The translations under genes were made by a program, and so were the position numbers. Below are positions 56,575 to 64,000 of a stretch of 64,000 nucleotides of DNA, piece after piece; within the stretch, counting starts at the first letter, position 1; each line of letters opens with the position of its first letter. Source of the DNA: Elioraea sp051860475 (GTDB lineage: Bacteria; Pseudomonadota; Alphaproteobacteria; Acetobacterales; Acetobacteraceae); contig NZ_JBHYDW010000004.1 in assembly GCF_051860475.1 (NCBI RefSeq), forward strand, positions 19,209 to 83,208, given 5' to 3'. The notes below the pieces were generated by a model, which was not told where the DNA came from, searched no databases, and saw only the letters and a list, made by a program, of their open reading frames with translations.

Positions 56575-57399
56575 TCAGGCGATCGCGGCGACGCGCCGCA
56601 CCGCCTCGTCCGTCGTCCAGACCGCGTTGGCGATCATCCGGAAGTTGATCAGGGCAGCGAGGTAGCCGTCGCCCTCCGGCACCTTGGCGGCCGCCGTTGC
56701 ATCGCGCACCACCGCGACCTCGAAGCCCTGTTCGAGGAGCTCGCGCAGATGGCTCTCGACACAGAGATTCGCCGACATGCCGGCGAGGATCACCTGGTCC
56801 ACCTTCTGCTTGCGCAGTTGCAGCCCGAGATCGTTCTGCTCCGGCCCATAGACCTTGTGCGGCGAGGCGATCACGGTCTTGCCATCGTAGATGTAGGGCT
56901 TGTAGCGCGCGACGAAGTCGGCGCCCGAACCCTCGAAGCCCTTCAGGTCGAGGGGGCCGGCACGATCGAACATCTTGATCGCGTGCATGACCTTCTCGAG
57001 CGTGCCCTCGAACTTCCAGCCGTAGTCGGTCGGGAAGTAGAAGTGCGGCGAGATCGCCACCGGCAGCGTGGAGGCCTTCGCCGCCTTGAACAGGCGCTCG
57101 ATGTTCTCGACGACATTGTGCTCGCGCACGCTCTCGCCGACCACGCTCCAGGCCACACCCTGTTCGGTCAGGAAGTCGTTCTGCGGATCGACCACCACCA
57201 GGGCGGTGCGGCCGCGCTCCAGCACCATCGTGCTGGGTGGCAGGGCGGGATTGGCAGGCTCGGCATAGGCGGCGTTGGCCGAGGCCGGCCTGGCGGCGGC
57301 TGCGACAACGGCGCTCGCGGCGACGGCGCCGGCGACGCTCTGCATCGCGATCCGCCGACCAAGGCTGGTCGGCCCGGACGGTGGGTCCTGGGTGGTCAT
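56575..57399 (-). CDS. Exported isochorismatase-family cysteine hydrolase
   Basis: 274 residues. The N-terminus has a twin-arginine motif followed by a hydrophobic run (SLGRRIAMQSVAGAVAASAVVAAAARPASA), so Tat export is likely. The cysteine-hydrolase triad fits: Asp71 in VVVDPQNDF, Lys in IASPHKVYG and Cys in LAGMSANLCVESHLREL, with the cis-peptide segment just before the Cys. The family hydrolyses amides or vinyl ethers. A periplasmic location is unusual for it. The gene is divergent from an AraC regulator. Confidence 0.87.
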   Translation of the reverse strand: MTTQDPPSGPTSLGRRIAMQSVAGAVAASAVVAAAARPASANAAYAEPANPALPPSTMVLERGRTALVVVDPQNDFLTEQGVAWSVVGESVREHNVVENIERLFKAAKASTLPVAISPHFYFPTDYGWKFEGTLEKVMHAIKMFDRAGPLDLKGFEGSGADFVARYKPYIYDGKTVIASPHKVYGPEQNDLGLQLRKQKVDQVILAGMSANLCVESHLRELLEQGFEVAVVRDATAAAKVPEGDGYLAALINFRMIANAVWTTDEAVRRVAAIA

Positions 57400-57561
57400 G
57401 GTCGTTCTCCTGTACGGTCACGGTTGGCACGATCGGGTCCCGCGCGTCGCGCGGAACGGGATCACCGTGCCGCAGCGGAGGTCCCTTATCGTCTGGCAGA
57501 TGTCCTCGCGCCGGGCCTGCGGATCACCGCTGGGCCGCGGCCTCGCTCGGGTGGTGCTGTC

Positions 57562-58476
57562 ATGATCGAAGCCGTTCTGGATGCGCTTGACGTCGTGCTC
57601 GAACCCTTCGCGCTCTGCGAGATCCGGGGCGACGCGTCGCTCGGGCTCGGGCGCAGCGGCCATGCCGTGCTGCACTACGTGCTTGCCGGCGAGGGCACGA
57701 TGACGGTGGAGGGACAGCCCGCGACCGCTGTGCGCGCCGGATCGGTGGTTCTGGTGCCCGCCTTCGTCGCGCACAGCCTGCATGGCTCGGGAACCGGCGT
57801 GGGCCGGCTGCCCGACTGCCGCCCGCTCGACATCCCGATCGAGCATCTGCAAGCCGGCACCGGACCGGGCGTGCTGGCGGCGATCTGCGGCCGCGTCTCG
57901 GTGGTCTATCGCGGGCTCAACGGCACGATGGACCTGCTGCGCACGCCGGTGGTCGAGCATCTCGATCCGACCGACCGGGTGCGCAGCGCGCTCGACGACC
58001 TGATCGCCGAACTGGCGCGGCCGACGGTCGGCACGCGCGCGCTGGCGCGCAGCCTGCTGCTGCAATGCGTGATCCTGCTGTTCCGGCGCCGATTGCAGGA
58101 GAACGATGCGTCGGTCGCGTGGATCCGGGGCCTTGCCGACGAGTCGCTCTGGCAGGCGGTGCGCGCGATGCTCGACCACCCCGATCGCCCCCATACCGTG
58201 GAGTCCCTGGCGGGCGAGTCCGGGATGAGTCGCGCCAGTTTCGCCGCCCGGTTCCGCATCGCGTACGGGACCGGTCCGATCGAGCTGCTGCGCTCCATCC
58301 GGTTGCGGCGTGCGGCCGAGCTGCTGACGCTGTCCGATCTGCCGATAAAACGGATCGCCCGCATGGTCGGCTATGACAGCCGCACCTATTTCTACCGCGC
58401 CTTCAGCCAGGAATACGGCCAGTCTCCCGACCGATTCCGACGTGCCGCGGCCGGCCATGATCGGCCCAAGGACTGA
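57562..58476 (+). CDS. AraC-family regulator with cupin sensor domain
   Basis: 304 residues from ATG 57562. The N-terminal cupin-type AraC_binding_2 domain is LGLGRSGHAVLHYVLAGEGTMTVEGQPATAVRAGSVVLVPAFVAHSLHG. The C-terminal AraC DNA-binding domain is PHTVESLAGESGMSRASFAARFRIAYGTGPIELLRSIRLRRAAELL and PIKRIARMVGYDSRTYFYRAFSQEYGQSPDRFR. It is divergent from the isochorismatase-like gene, the probable target. Confidence 0.92.
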   Translation: MIEAVLDALDVVLEPFALCEIRGDASLGLGRSGHAVLHYVLAGEGTMTVEGQPATAVRAGSVVLVPAFVAHSLHGSGTGVGRLPDCRPLDIPIEHLQAGTGPGVLAAICGRVSVVYRGLNGTMDLLRTPVVEHLDPTDRVRSALDDLIAELARPTVGTRALARSLLLQCVILLFRRRLQENDASVAWIRGLADESLWQAVRAMLDHPDRPHTVESLAGESGMSRASFAARFRIAYGTGPIELLRSIRLRRAAELLTLSDLPIKRIARMVGYDSRTYFYRAFSQEYGQSPDRFRRAAAGHDRPKD

Positions 58477-58567
58477 GGCGAGCACATGTCACACGCACGA
58501 GGGGAAGGGGCGGCGCAGGCGCGGATGCGGCGACGACGGCGGTATCCCCGGAGCGACGCGAGACCCG

Positions 58568-59527
58568 TCACCCCTCTCGACCCACGACGCCCGACCGGAG
58601 CCGCGCCTCGGCCTCAGTCACCATCGCCCGAAGGATCTCGCCCGCCGGCACGACCGCGCCGACCAGATCGACGGCCTCGCCGACGATCACGGGCGCAGTG
58701 GAGACGTCGCCGGCCTCGCTCGCCCTGTCGTAGTGCGCCCGCTCGGCCGCCATACTGCGTGCAAGTCCCGGTTCATTCCCCTGCCAGCGGCGCGTGAAGG
58801 CGTTGTGCAGCGTGCGCAGGTTCCAGTCCGCGGGCCAGTCGAACCCCCGAGCGATGTCGAAGATGGAGCTGCGGAGCGTGGCGTCGCCGCTGCCCGCCAC
58901 GGCGGCGCTCTTGGCGTTCACATGCGCAAGCGACTCCGTGCTCGCGTAGAACACCGTGCCGCACAACACGCCCGCGGCGCCAAGCATCAAGGCTGCCGCG
59001 AGGCCTCGTCCATCGGCGATGCCGCCGGCCGCCACGACGGGAACCGTGCCGGCGATGTCGGCGATCGCGGGCACCAGTGGCAATGTGGCACGCGCGCCAC
59101 CATGGCCGCCCGCCTCCGTGCCCTGCGCGACGATCACATCCGCGCCTTCGGCCAGCGCACGCCGCGCCCCCTCCAGCGTCTGCACCTGCACGATCACCGC
59201 GACGCCACGGCGTTTGAGGGTCGGCATGAACGGGGCGATGGCGCCGAACGACAGCATGATCGCGCGCGGCGCATGGTCCAGCGCGAGGGCGAGCAGGGAC
59301 GGATCGCGCGCGAGCGACCAGGTGATGAAGCCGATGCCGATCGCCTCGTTGCCGGCAGCGGCGAGTTCGCGCGTCAGCCAGGCGCGATTGCCGTAACCGC
59401 CACCGAGCAGGCCGAGCCCGCCCGCGCGACTGACCGCGGCCGCCAGCGCCCCGCCGCTGATCCCCGCCATCGGTGCGAGCAGCACCGGATGACGGATGCC
59501 GAGAAGCTCGCAGAGCGCCGTTCGCAT
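58568..59527 (-). CDS. Nitronate monooxygenase (NPD-like flavoprotein)
   Basis: 319 residues, FMN TIM barrel. It starts ALCELLGIRHPVLLAPMAGISGGALAAAVSRAGGLGLLGGGYGN. Flavin-site motifs are VIVAQGTEAGGHGGARATLPLVP, PVVAAGGIADGRGLAAALMLGAAGVLCGTVFYASTES. The family oxidises alkyl nitronates or acts as NAD(P)H:quinone reductase. The tautomerase, NTF2-like and flavodoxin genes upstream on the same strand are close-packed, so a four-gene operon is likely. Confidence 0.9.
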   Translation of the reverse strand: MRTALCELLGIRHPVLLAPMAGISGGALAAAVSRAGGLGLLGGGYGNRAWLTRELAAAGNEAIGIGFITWSLARDPSLLALALDHAPRAIMLSFGAIAPFMPTLKRRGVAVIVQVQTLEGARRALAEGADVIVAQGTEAGGHGGARATLPLVPAIADIAGTVPVVAAGGIADGRGLAAALMLGAAGVLCGTVFYASTESLAHVNAKSAAVAGSGDATLRSSIFDIARGFDWPADWNLRTLHNAFTRRWQGNEPGLARSMAAERAHYDRASEAGDVSTAPVIVGEAVDLVGAVVPAGEILRAMVTEAEARLRSGVVGREG

Positions 59528-59537
59528 GGTGCTGTCC

Positions 59538-59750
59538 TCAGCGCGGTGGCGGGTTGCGGCGGCGGTACTCGGTCACCGGCAGTCCGCCGATGCCCCAGTT
59601 CTCCAGCTCGACCTCGTCGATCACGACGACGGTGGTCGCGGGTGTCTTGCCGAGCACGCGGACAAGCAGGTCGGTCGCGCCGGCGATCAGCTCGGCCTTC
59701 CGTGTGGGCGTGACACCTTCGCGCGTCACCCGGATGTGGACATACGGCAT
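59538..59750 (-). CDS. 4-oxalocrotonate tautomerase-family protein
   Basis: 70 residues. It starts MPYVHIRVTREGVTPTRKAELIAGATDLLVRVLGK. Removal of Met exposes the catalytic Pro1; Arg11 (by family numbering) is not certain. The C-terminal TTVVVIDEVELENWGIGG is typical. It catalyses keto-enol tautomerisation, substrate unknown. Its start overlaps the stop of the upstream NTF2-like gene, so the two are coupled. Confidence 0.9.
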   Translation of the reverse strand: MPYVHIRVTREGVTPTRKAELIAGATDLLVRVLGKTPATTVVVIDEVELENWGIGGLPVTEYRRRNPPPR

Positions 59751-60139
59751 CAGACAGCCTCCGGTTCGAGCTCGTAGTGGAACACCTTGGTGATGATCTG
59801 CCAGCGCCCGTCGACACGAATCATCGTCAGGAGGTCAGTGAAGAACTTCGCGCCGATCGCGCACTCGACGCGCACCGCGGCGGTCACGGGCCCGGCGCGT
59901 TCGATCGACACGATCCGATCGCGGCGCCGCTCGCCTCGGCTGGCCGGTGACGTGCGGGCGGCGACGATCGGAAAATACTCCGCCATGCCGAGATGGATGA
60001 GCGGGGTCTCGGTGGCGCAGACATAGCGCGCATCGGGATGGAAGATGCGCGCCAGCCGGCGGACGTCGCTGAAGTGCAGACCGTCGAAGTACAGTCGGAG
60101 CGCCTCCGCGATCTCCGCCTCTGCCGCCTCGGCGCCCAT
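59750..60139 (-). CDS. NTF2-like/lumazine-binding-domain protein
   Basis: 129 residues from ATG 60139. The NTF2-like cone fold is suggested by EIAEALRLYFDGLHFSDVRRLARIFHPDARYVC and by AAVRVECAIGAKFFTDLLTMIRVDGRWQIITKVFHYE. This matches the 'putative lumazine-binding' (PF12893-type) group found beside tautomerases and flavoproteins. The function is not known. It starts 3 nt after the stop of the flavodoxin gene. Confidence 0.82.
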   Translation of the reverse strand: MGAEAAEAEIAEALRLYFDGLHFSDVRRLARIFHPDARYVCATETPLIHLGMAEYFPIVAARTSPASRGERRRDRIVSIERAGPVTAAVRVECAIGAKFFTDLLTMIRVDGRWQIITKVFHYELEPEAV

Positions 60140-60141
60140 CG

Positions 60142-60726
60142 TCACGCCGCCTGCCGCCAGCGGCCGGCCGCTTGCGCGACCCGGCGGCCGAGATGCTCGG
60201 CGGTCGCGCGATCGGCGCGCGGTGGCGCGAGTTCGGGCGGCGCATCGGCGTTCGACTGCGCCATCGCGCCGAGGAAGCCGGCGAGCCGGTTGAGATCCTC
60301 GGGCGAGCCCTTGCTGGTGTGATTGCCCGGCAGCAGGCCGAGGCCGATCCACACCATGCCGTGCTGCATGGCGAACAGCGCGAGCTGTTGCAGGGTCGCA
60401 AGCTTGTCGCCGTTCATCCCGGCGGAGTTGGTGAAGCCAGCGGCCAGCTTGTCCTTCCAGCGCTGCTCGGCCCAGCGGCCCGAGGTCGCGTCGAGAAAGG
60501 CTTTGAAGGGAGCGGAGGGGCCGGCCATGTAGGTCGGTGCGCCGAGGACGATTGCGTCTGCCTCGTCCAGCGTGCGCCAACCCGGCGCGGCGTCGTCGTT
60601 CAGCTCCTCGACCGAGAGCAGCTGTGCCTGTGCCCCCGGCACCCCGCTTGCGCCGCGCAGCACGGCTTCGGCCTGCACACGGGTGTGGCCGTATCCGCTG
60701 TGGTGGACGATCGCGATCTTTGCCAT
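60142..60726 (-). CDS. WrbA-like flavodoxin/NAD(P)H:quinone oxidoreductase
   Basis: 194 residues. The flavodoxin FMN loop is IVHHSGYGHTRVQAEAVLRG and a second loop is IVLGAPTYMAGPSAPFKAFLD, with GFTNSAGMNGDKLATLQQL near the flavin. Such proteins reduce quinones by two electrons, avoiding semiquinone. It is divergent from an HxlR regulator that has a palindrome in the shared spacer, the classic arrangement for quinone/electrophile sensing. Confidence 0.9.
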   Translation of the reverse strand: MAKIAIVHHSGYGHTRVQAEAVLRGASGVPGAQAQLLSVEELNDDAAPGWRTLDEADAIVLGAPTYMAGPSAPFKAFLDATSGRWAEQRWKDKLAAGFTNSAGMNGDKLATLQQLALFAMQHGMVWIGLGLLPGNHTSKGSPEDLNRLAGFLGAMAQSNADAPPELAPPRADRATAEHLGRRVAQAAGRWRQAA

Positions 60727-60835
60727 GGTGTCTCTCCATCCGGGGGCGGGCCTCAGGGCCCATCTGCACGGCGGGAAGATCGGCGCCGGACGGCGCGCCG
60801 GAAAGACCGCGTGTGCTGCGCCCGGGACGTTTTGA

Positions 60836-60851
60836 GTATCCGCATGGATAC
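60836..60851. promoter_or_regulatory. Palindromic operator between the flavodoxin and HxlR genes
   Basis: GTATCC-GCAT-GGATAC, 6-bp arms, 15 bases before the HxlR ATG and inside its 5' region. HxlR regulators bind such palindromes in divergent spacers. It probably represses both directions until an electrophile or quinone is present. Confidence 0.6.
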
Positions 60852-60865
60852 CGAAGGAGCGCGCG

Positions 60866-61273
60866 ATGCCCCTGAAGGTGAGGAAGAACCGCTCGCCGGC
60901 GCCGCCACCGAGCTGCGCTGTCTCCGAGTGCATGGCCCTGATCGCCGGCGCCTGGACGCCCAACATCGTGTGGTATCTCGGCGCCGGGCCGCGACGGTTC
61001 TCCGAGCTGCGCGGCGATCTCGCGCCGGTGACCGCGCGGGTGCTGGCACGGCGGCTGCGCGAGCTCGAGGCGCGCGGCGTGGTGACGCGACGGGAGATCC
61101 AGGGTTCTCCGCCGACGGTGGAATACGCGCTGACCGAGCTGGGGACCGAGCTCCTGCCGGCGCTGCGCGCGATCGTCGAGGTCGGCCTGCGCCTCAAGGC
61201 GCGCGACGAGGTTGAGGCTCCATCGGCTTCTGGCGCTGCGGCGCCGCCGCCCTTGGCTGCACGGGCAGCCTGA
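60866..61273 (+). CDS. HxlR-family transcriptional regulator
   Basis: 135 residues. Winged-helix HxlR domain: CMALIAGAWTPNIVWYLGAGPRRFSELRGDLAPVTARVLARRLRELEARGVVTRREIQGSPPTVEYALTELG. Cys17 and Cys22 lie N-terminal to the helix, where YodB/QorR-type members sense quinones or diamide by thiol oxidation. GGAG lies 8 nt before the ATG. It is divergent from, and likely controls, the flavodoxin-tautomerase-nitronate monooxygenase genes. Confidence 0.9.
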   Translation: MPLKVRKNRSPAPPPSCAVSECMALIAGAWTPNIVWYLGAGPRRFSELRGDLAPVTARVLARRLRELEARGVVTRREIQGSPPTVEYALTELGTELLPALRAIVEVGLRLKARDEVEAPSASGAAAPPPLAARAA

Positions 61274-61311
61274 GCCTCAGGCCGCGCCCTGGAGCCCGCG
61301 CCGCGCCGTCC

Positions 61312-62724
61312 TCACCCGGCGCAGCAGGACAGGCGGGCGAGGTCGGTCTGGAAGCCGAGGGCGGTGAGCTTCAGTCCCTCGACGGTGGTCAGGTAGGGAA
61401 AGATCGTTTCGGCGAGTGCCCGCGCCGTCAGGCCGGCGCGCAACGCGACTGCCGCCGTCATGATGCTGTCGCCGCCTTCGGGTGCGAGGATCTGCGCGCC
61501 GAGCAGGCGGTGGGTGCGGGCATCGGCGACGAGCTTGATCAGGCCGCGCGTGTCGCGTGCCGCGAGCGCGCGCGGCACCTCTCGCAGCGGAACAAGCGAG
61601 GTCTTTACGTCGTGGCCCGCCGCGCGTGCCGCCGCCTCGGTCAGCCCGACGCCGGCGACCTGCGGATCGGTGAACACAACCCACGGGATGGCGCTGCGAT
61701 CATAGCGCCGCGCGTCGCCGTCCAGCGCGTTGAGCGCGGCAATCCTGCCGCCATGTGCGGCCATGTAGACGAACATATCCCGTCCCGTGACATCGCCGGC
61801 GGCGTATGTGCCGGCGCGCGAGGTCCGCATCCAGGCGTCCACCTGCACGCGGCCGCGATCGAGTGCGACATCGTCGGCGAAGTCGTCCGCGTTCGGCGTC
61901 CGGCCCGTGGCGACCAACAGGCGCTCCGCACGCAGCGTCTCGACGCGGCCGTGGGCCACGATGTCGAGCGCCATGCCGTCGCCGTCGGGGGCGGCGCGAC
62001 GATAGGCGAGGCCGGTGCGGACCGTGACATCCTCCGATTCCAGATACTCGGCCAGTGCCGCGCCGATCTCGGGCTCAGCCTCCGGGAGCACTCCGCGGCG
62101 CGCGACCAGCGTGACGGCCACCCCGAGCCGCGCGAACATCTGCGCCAGTTCGCAGCCGATATAGCCCGCGCCGAGGACGATCATCGAGCGTGGCAGGCGC
62201 CGAAGGTCCAGCGCGCGCGTGCTGTCGAGGAACGGGACCGTGGTCAGACCCGGAATGGCCGGCGTGGCTGGACGCGCGCCGGTGGCGATGACGACCTTCC
62301 CCGCGCGGACGATCCGGCTTTCCACCGCGACGCCGCCGGGGGCCAGGCGCGCTCGGCCGGGGATGAAGGTGATCCCGGGATAGCGCGGCAGCAGATCGGC
62401 GTATTTCTGCGCCCGCAGCGTTTCGACCAGGTCCTGCTTGGCACCGATCAGTGCCGCCCAGTCGGTCACCTGCGCCGTGCCCGCGAGCCCTGGAAGCCGG
62501 GTCGCCGCGCGCGCGGCATGGACCGCTTCCGCCGCCCGGATCATGGTCTTGGACGGCACGCAGCCGACATTCACGCAGGTGCCGCCGAGCGTGCCATCGC
62601 CGATCAGCGCCACCCGCGCGCCGTGATCGGCGGCGGCGATCGCTGCTGCGAAGCCGGCCGAGCCGGCGCCAAGCACGGCGAGATCGTAGCCGCCTGGGCG
62701 CGGGCAGCAGGGATCCATGGTCAT
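61312..62724 (-). CDS. merA: Mercuric reductase MerA
   Basis: 470 residues from ATG 62724, overlapping the merF stop (ATGA). FAD motif LAVLGAGSAGFAAAIAAADHG, redox pair Cys50/Cys55 (GGTCVNVGCVPSK), NADPH motif VLGAGYIGCELAQMF and the C-terminal vicinal pair Cys467-Cys468 (SCCAG) that hands Hg(II) to the active site are all present. It reduces Hg(II) to volatile Hg(0) in the cytoplasm. It lacks the N-terminal HMA domain; only a CysCys near residues 6-7 remains. An ATG at 62733 is an alternative start. Confidence 0.95.
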   Translation of the reverse strand: MTMDPCCPRPGGYDLAVLGAGSAGFAAAIAAADHGARVALIGDGTLGGTCVNVGCVPSKTMIRAAEAVHAARAATRLPGLAGTAQVTDWAALIGAKQDLVETLRAQKYADLLPRYPGITFIPGRARLAPGGVAVESRIVRAGKVVIATGARPATPAIPGLTTVPFLDSTRALDLRRLPRSMIVLGAGYIGCELAQMFARLGVAVTLVARRGVLPEAEPEIGAALAEYLESEDVTVRTGLAYRRAAPDGDGMALDIVAHGRVETLRAERLLVATGRTPNADDFADDVALDRGRVQVDAWMRTSRAGTYAAGDVTGRDMFVYMAAHGGRIAALNALDGDARRYDRSAIPWVVFTDPQVAGVGLTEAAARAAGHDVKTSLVPLREVPRALAARDTRGLIKLVADARTHRLLGAQILAPEGGDSIMTAAVALRAGLTARALAETIFPYLTTVEGLKLTALGFQTDLARLSCCAG

Positions 62725-62963
62725 CGATTGCATCCCGTCCCGGCGATGCGGGCGGCGGCCGCGCGGCGCCACAGCGCGTAAGCCGTCAGCCCCAGAAAGA
62801 AGACCAGCGCCGGCAGCAGGACGAGGTCGAGCCAGCCGACGATCGCGGCGAGCCCCACGGCGCCCAGCGCAATGACAAGGATCGGCGTGAAGCAGCAGAG
62901 CGCAGCGATGGCGCTGCCGCTCAGGCCGGTCGCAAGCAGAGGCCGATCGTCCACCGCCGTCAC
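62721..62963 (-). CDS. merF: Mercury transporter MerF
   Basis: 80 residues from GTG 62963, overlapping the merP stop (GTGA). Two membrane helices; the vicinal Cys23-Cys24 (AALCCFTPILVIALGAVG) in the first helix is the Hg(II) site of MerF. A further Cys78 is near the C-terminus. MerF imports Hg(II) through the inner membrane for MerA. Confidence 0.9.
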   Translation of the reverse strand: MTAVDDRPLLATGLSGSAIAALCCFTPILVIALGAVGLAAIVGWLDLVLLPALVFFLGLTAYALWRRAAAARIAGTGCNR

Positions 62964-63286
62964 TCGATCGGCCGGGCCGGATATCCGATCGCGGACGACG
63001 CGGCGGCGATGGCCAGTGGATCCGTGCGCGCCGGGTCGAACACCACCTCGGCGGTGGCGCTGCGATAGTCCACGCGAACGTCGATCACGCCTGCAACCCG
63101 GGTCATCGCCGCCTTCACGGTCGCAGGGCACATCGCGCAGTGCATGCCCTCGACACCAAGGCGCGCGGTCTGCTGTGCCGGCGCGGCGACCGTCGTGGAT
63201 GGTGATGTCGCCGTCTGCTGAGCGCCGACCGAGGTGGTCAGCAGCAGCAGGGGAACGACGGCGGTGCGCATGCGGAAGGTGGTCAT
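62960..63286 (-). CDS. merP: Periplasmic mercury-binding protein MerP
   Basis: 108 residues. Signal peptide MTTFRMRTAVVPLLLLTTSVGAQ, then a Ser/Thr/Gln linker and an HMA domain with GMHCAMC (Cys50, Cys53). It binds Hg(II) in the periplasm and passes it to MerT or MerF. It lies 12 nt after merT. Confidence 0.93.
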   Translation of the reverse strand: MTTFRMRTAVVPLLLLTTSVGAQQTATSPSTTVAAPAQQTARLGVEGMHCAMCPATVKAAMTRVAGVIDVRVDYRSATAEVVFDPARTDPLAIAAASSAIGYPARPIE

Positions 63287-63298
63287 GGCTGTGCCCTG

Positions 63299-63721
63299 TC
63301 AGAGAACGACGGGTGCCCAGAGCTCGATGCTGAGGGCTGTCAGGGTCAGGACCGTTGCGCCCCACAGCACGGCCTTGGTGACGCGCCCCGAGGCGGGACG
63401 CGCGCAGGAGCCGTCGACACACGCGGGCTTTGGCTGGAAATAGACCTTGCGGAAGCCGAACCCGAGGAAGACGAGCGCGACGGCCGCGAACACCGGCTGC
63501 AACGGCGCGACCGCCGACAGTTGCCCGATCCAAACGCCCGTCACGCCGACGCTGACGAGCGCGAGCGGGACGATGCAGCACGACGAGGCGAGGACCGCGC
63601 CGAGCGCGCCCAATGCGACGAAGCGGCGTGTCGCTGGCGGCGCAGCCGGGGTGGCGACGGGGGTTCGAGAGGAAGCGGTATCGCCCACCGGGGCCATCGC
63701 GGGATCGCTTGGGCGTGCCAT
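63299..63721 (-). CDS. merT: Mercuric ion transporter MerT
   Basis: 140 residues. Three membrane helices; Cys48-Cys49 (SSCCIVPLAL) in the first and Cys101/Cys106 (KPACVDGSCAR) in the cytoplasmic loop are the MerT metal sites. The first 30 residues are a Pro/Ala-rich tail. The predicted transcription start nearly coincides with the ATG at 63721, so a leaderless mRNA or a start at the Met at 63697 is possible. First gene of the mer operon. Confidence 0.92.
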   Translation of the reverse strand: MARPSDPAMAPVGDTASSRTPVATPAAPPATRRFVALGALGAVLASSCCIVPLALVSVGVTGVWIGQLSAVAPLQPVFAAVALVFLGFGFRKVYFQPKPACVDGSCARPASGRVTKAVLWGATVLTLTALSIELWAPVVL

Positions 63722-63727
63722 GCTCCG

Positions 63728-63758
63728 ACCCTAGGCTCTGTAGTCGCTACAGGCTCAA
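63728..63758 (-). promoter_or_regulatory. MerR-type mer operon promoter/operator
   Basis: On the minus strand: -35 TTGAGC (63758-63753), a 19-bp spacer and -10 TAGGGT (63733-63728). The over-long spacer contains the palindrome CTGTAG-CGA-CTACAG (63738-63752). This is the MerR-activated promoter architecture, driving merT. Confidence 0.85.
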
Positions 63759-63765
63759 GGCGCCG

Positions 63766-64000
63766 ATGACGGAGCGCACCGCGATGACCCATCACGCTTT
63801 CGCGACACCGTTGACGCGAGCCGGCCTCGCGCGCGCCGCGGGCTGCAACATCGAGACCGTGCGGCACTACGAGAGCGTTGGCCTCATGCCGCCGCCGCCG
63901 CGGGGGGCGAACAACTACCGGCTCTACGACATGCGCCACGTCGCGCGGCTGCGCTTCATCCTGCGCGCCCGCGCGCTCGGCTTCGACACCGCAGGCGTGC
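63766..64000 (+). CDS. merR: Mercury-responsive regulator MerR, cut by window end
   Basis: 78 codons are seen; the C-terminal metal-binding part is outside the window. The MerR helix-turn-helix is LTRAGLARAAGCNIETVRHYESVGLMPPPPRGANNYRLYDMRHVARLRFILRARALGFD. The start is ATG 63766 or ATG 63784, the latter with a better-placed GGAG. It is divergent from merTPFA and should bind the palindrome at 63738-63752. Assignment as MerR rather than another MerR-family member rests on the operon. Confidence 0.88.
   Translation, partial: MTERTAMTHHAFATPLTRAGLARAAGCNIETVRHYESVGLMPPPPRGANNYRLYDMRHVARLRFILRARALGFDTAGV

Overview
The window is a high-GC alphaproteobacterial chromosome segment, most like Acetobacteraceae or a related Rhodospirillales lineage. 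The evidence is the strong G/C third-position bias, an LPS-export cluster in the order kdsD-lptC-lptA-lptB-rpoN-hpf, a ChpT-type histidine phosphotransferase, and a DUF1109/NrsF-controlled ECF sigma factor. I found no rRNA, tRNA or CRISPR array. There is a 10-base N gap at 12881-12890.

Layout. 1-2.7 kb: a truncated carbon-nitrogen hydrolase, moaA and a ChpT-like gene. 2.75-8.1 kb: a tight chemotaxis operon, cheA (hybrid, with receiver)-cheW-cheY-cheB-cheR. 8.2-10.7 kb: a peptide-type ABC binding protein and a beta-hydroxyacid dehydrogenase. 10.8-13.9 kb: a probable phosphate-starvation lipid-remodelling locus, with a PlcP-like metallophosphoesterase and a GT4 glycosyltransferase divergent from a lipid kinase that carries a Pho box. 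14-22.7 kb: an enolase-superfamily enzyme, a lipoprotein, hrpB, an MFS transporter, a phasin-like protein and an OmpR/EnvZ-type two-component system. 22.7-23.7 kb: bfr and bfd, next to two homologous 43-nt palindromes. 23.8-28 kb: an amidase, then a tungstate-type transport locus (regulator, tupB, tupA, no ATPase gene). 27.9-33.5 kb: hpf, rpoN and the lpt/kds cluster. 33.5-36.7 kb: a repeat-rich spacer, a DNA methyltransferase with an Mrr-like C-terminal domain bracketed by inverted REP copies, a coupled unknown gene and transposase remnants.

36.7-55.3 kb is a stress and metal region: sigF/nrsF, a fasciclin-domain protein, a TPR protein, GH15, a second ECF sigma factor with a zinc-finger anti-sigma, DUF3179, peroxiredoxin-like and YHS proteins, the bufferin (DUF2282/DUF692/DUF2063/DoxX) copper-peptide operon, OpgC-like, DUF302 and YeeE/YedE genes, TfoX, a porin and an AraC regulator. 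Several transcription units here begin with GTAAC-(N16-17)-CGAA-like sequences, suggesting a shared ECF regulon. 55.5-61.3 kb holds small redox and detoxification genes (carboxymuconolactone decarboxylase, isochorismatase-like hydrolase, nitronate monooxygenase, tautomerase, flavodoxin) with AraC and HxlR regulators. 61.3-64 kb is a mercury-resistance operon, merT-merP-merF-merA, divergent from merR, which is cut by the window end.

The most interesting parts are the bufferin RiPP operon and its likely sigma-F control, the Pho-box lipid-remodelling locus, the covarying palindrome pair and the REP-bracketed methyltransferase-nuclease cassette.
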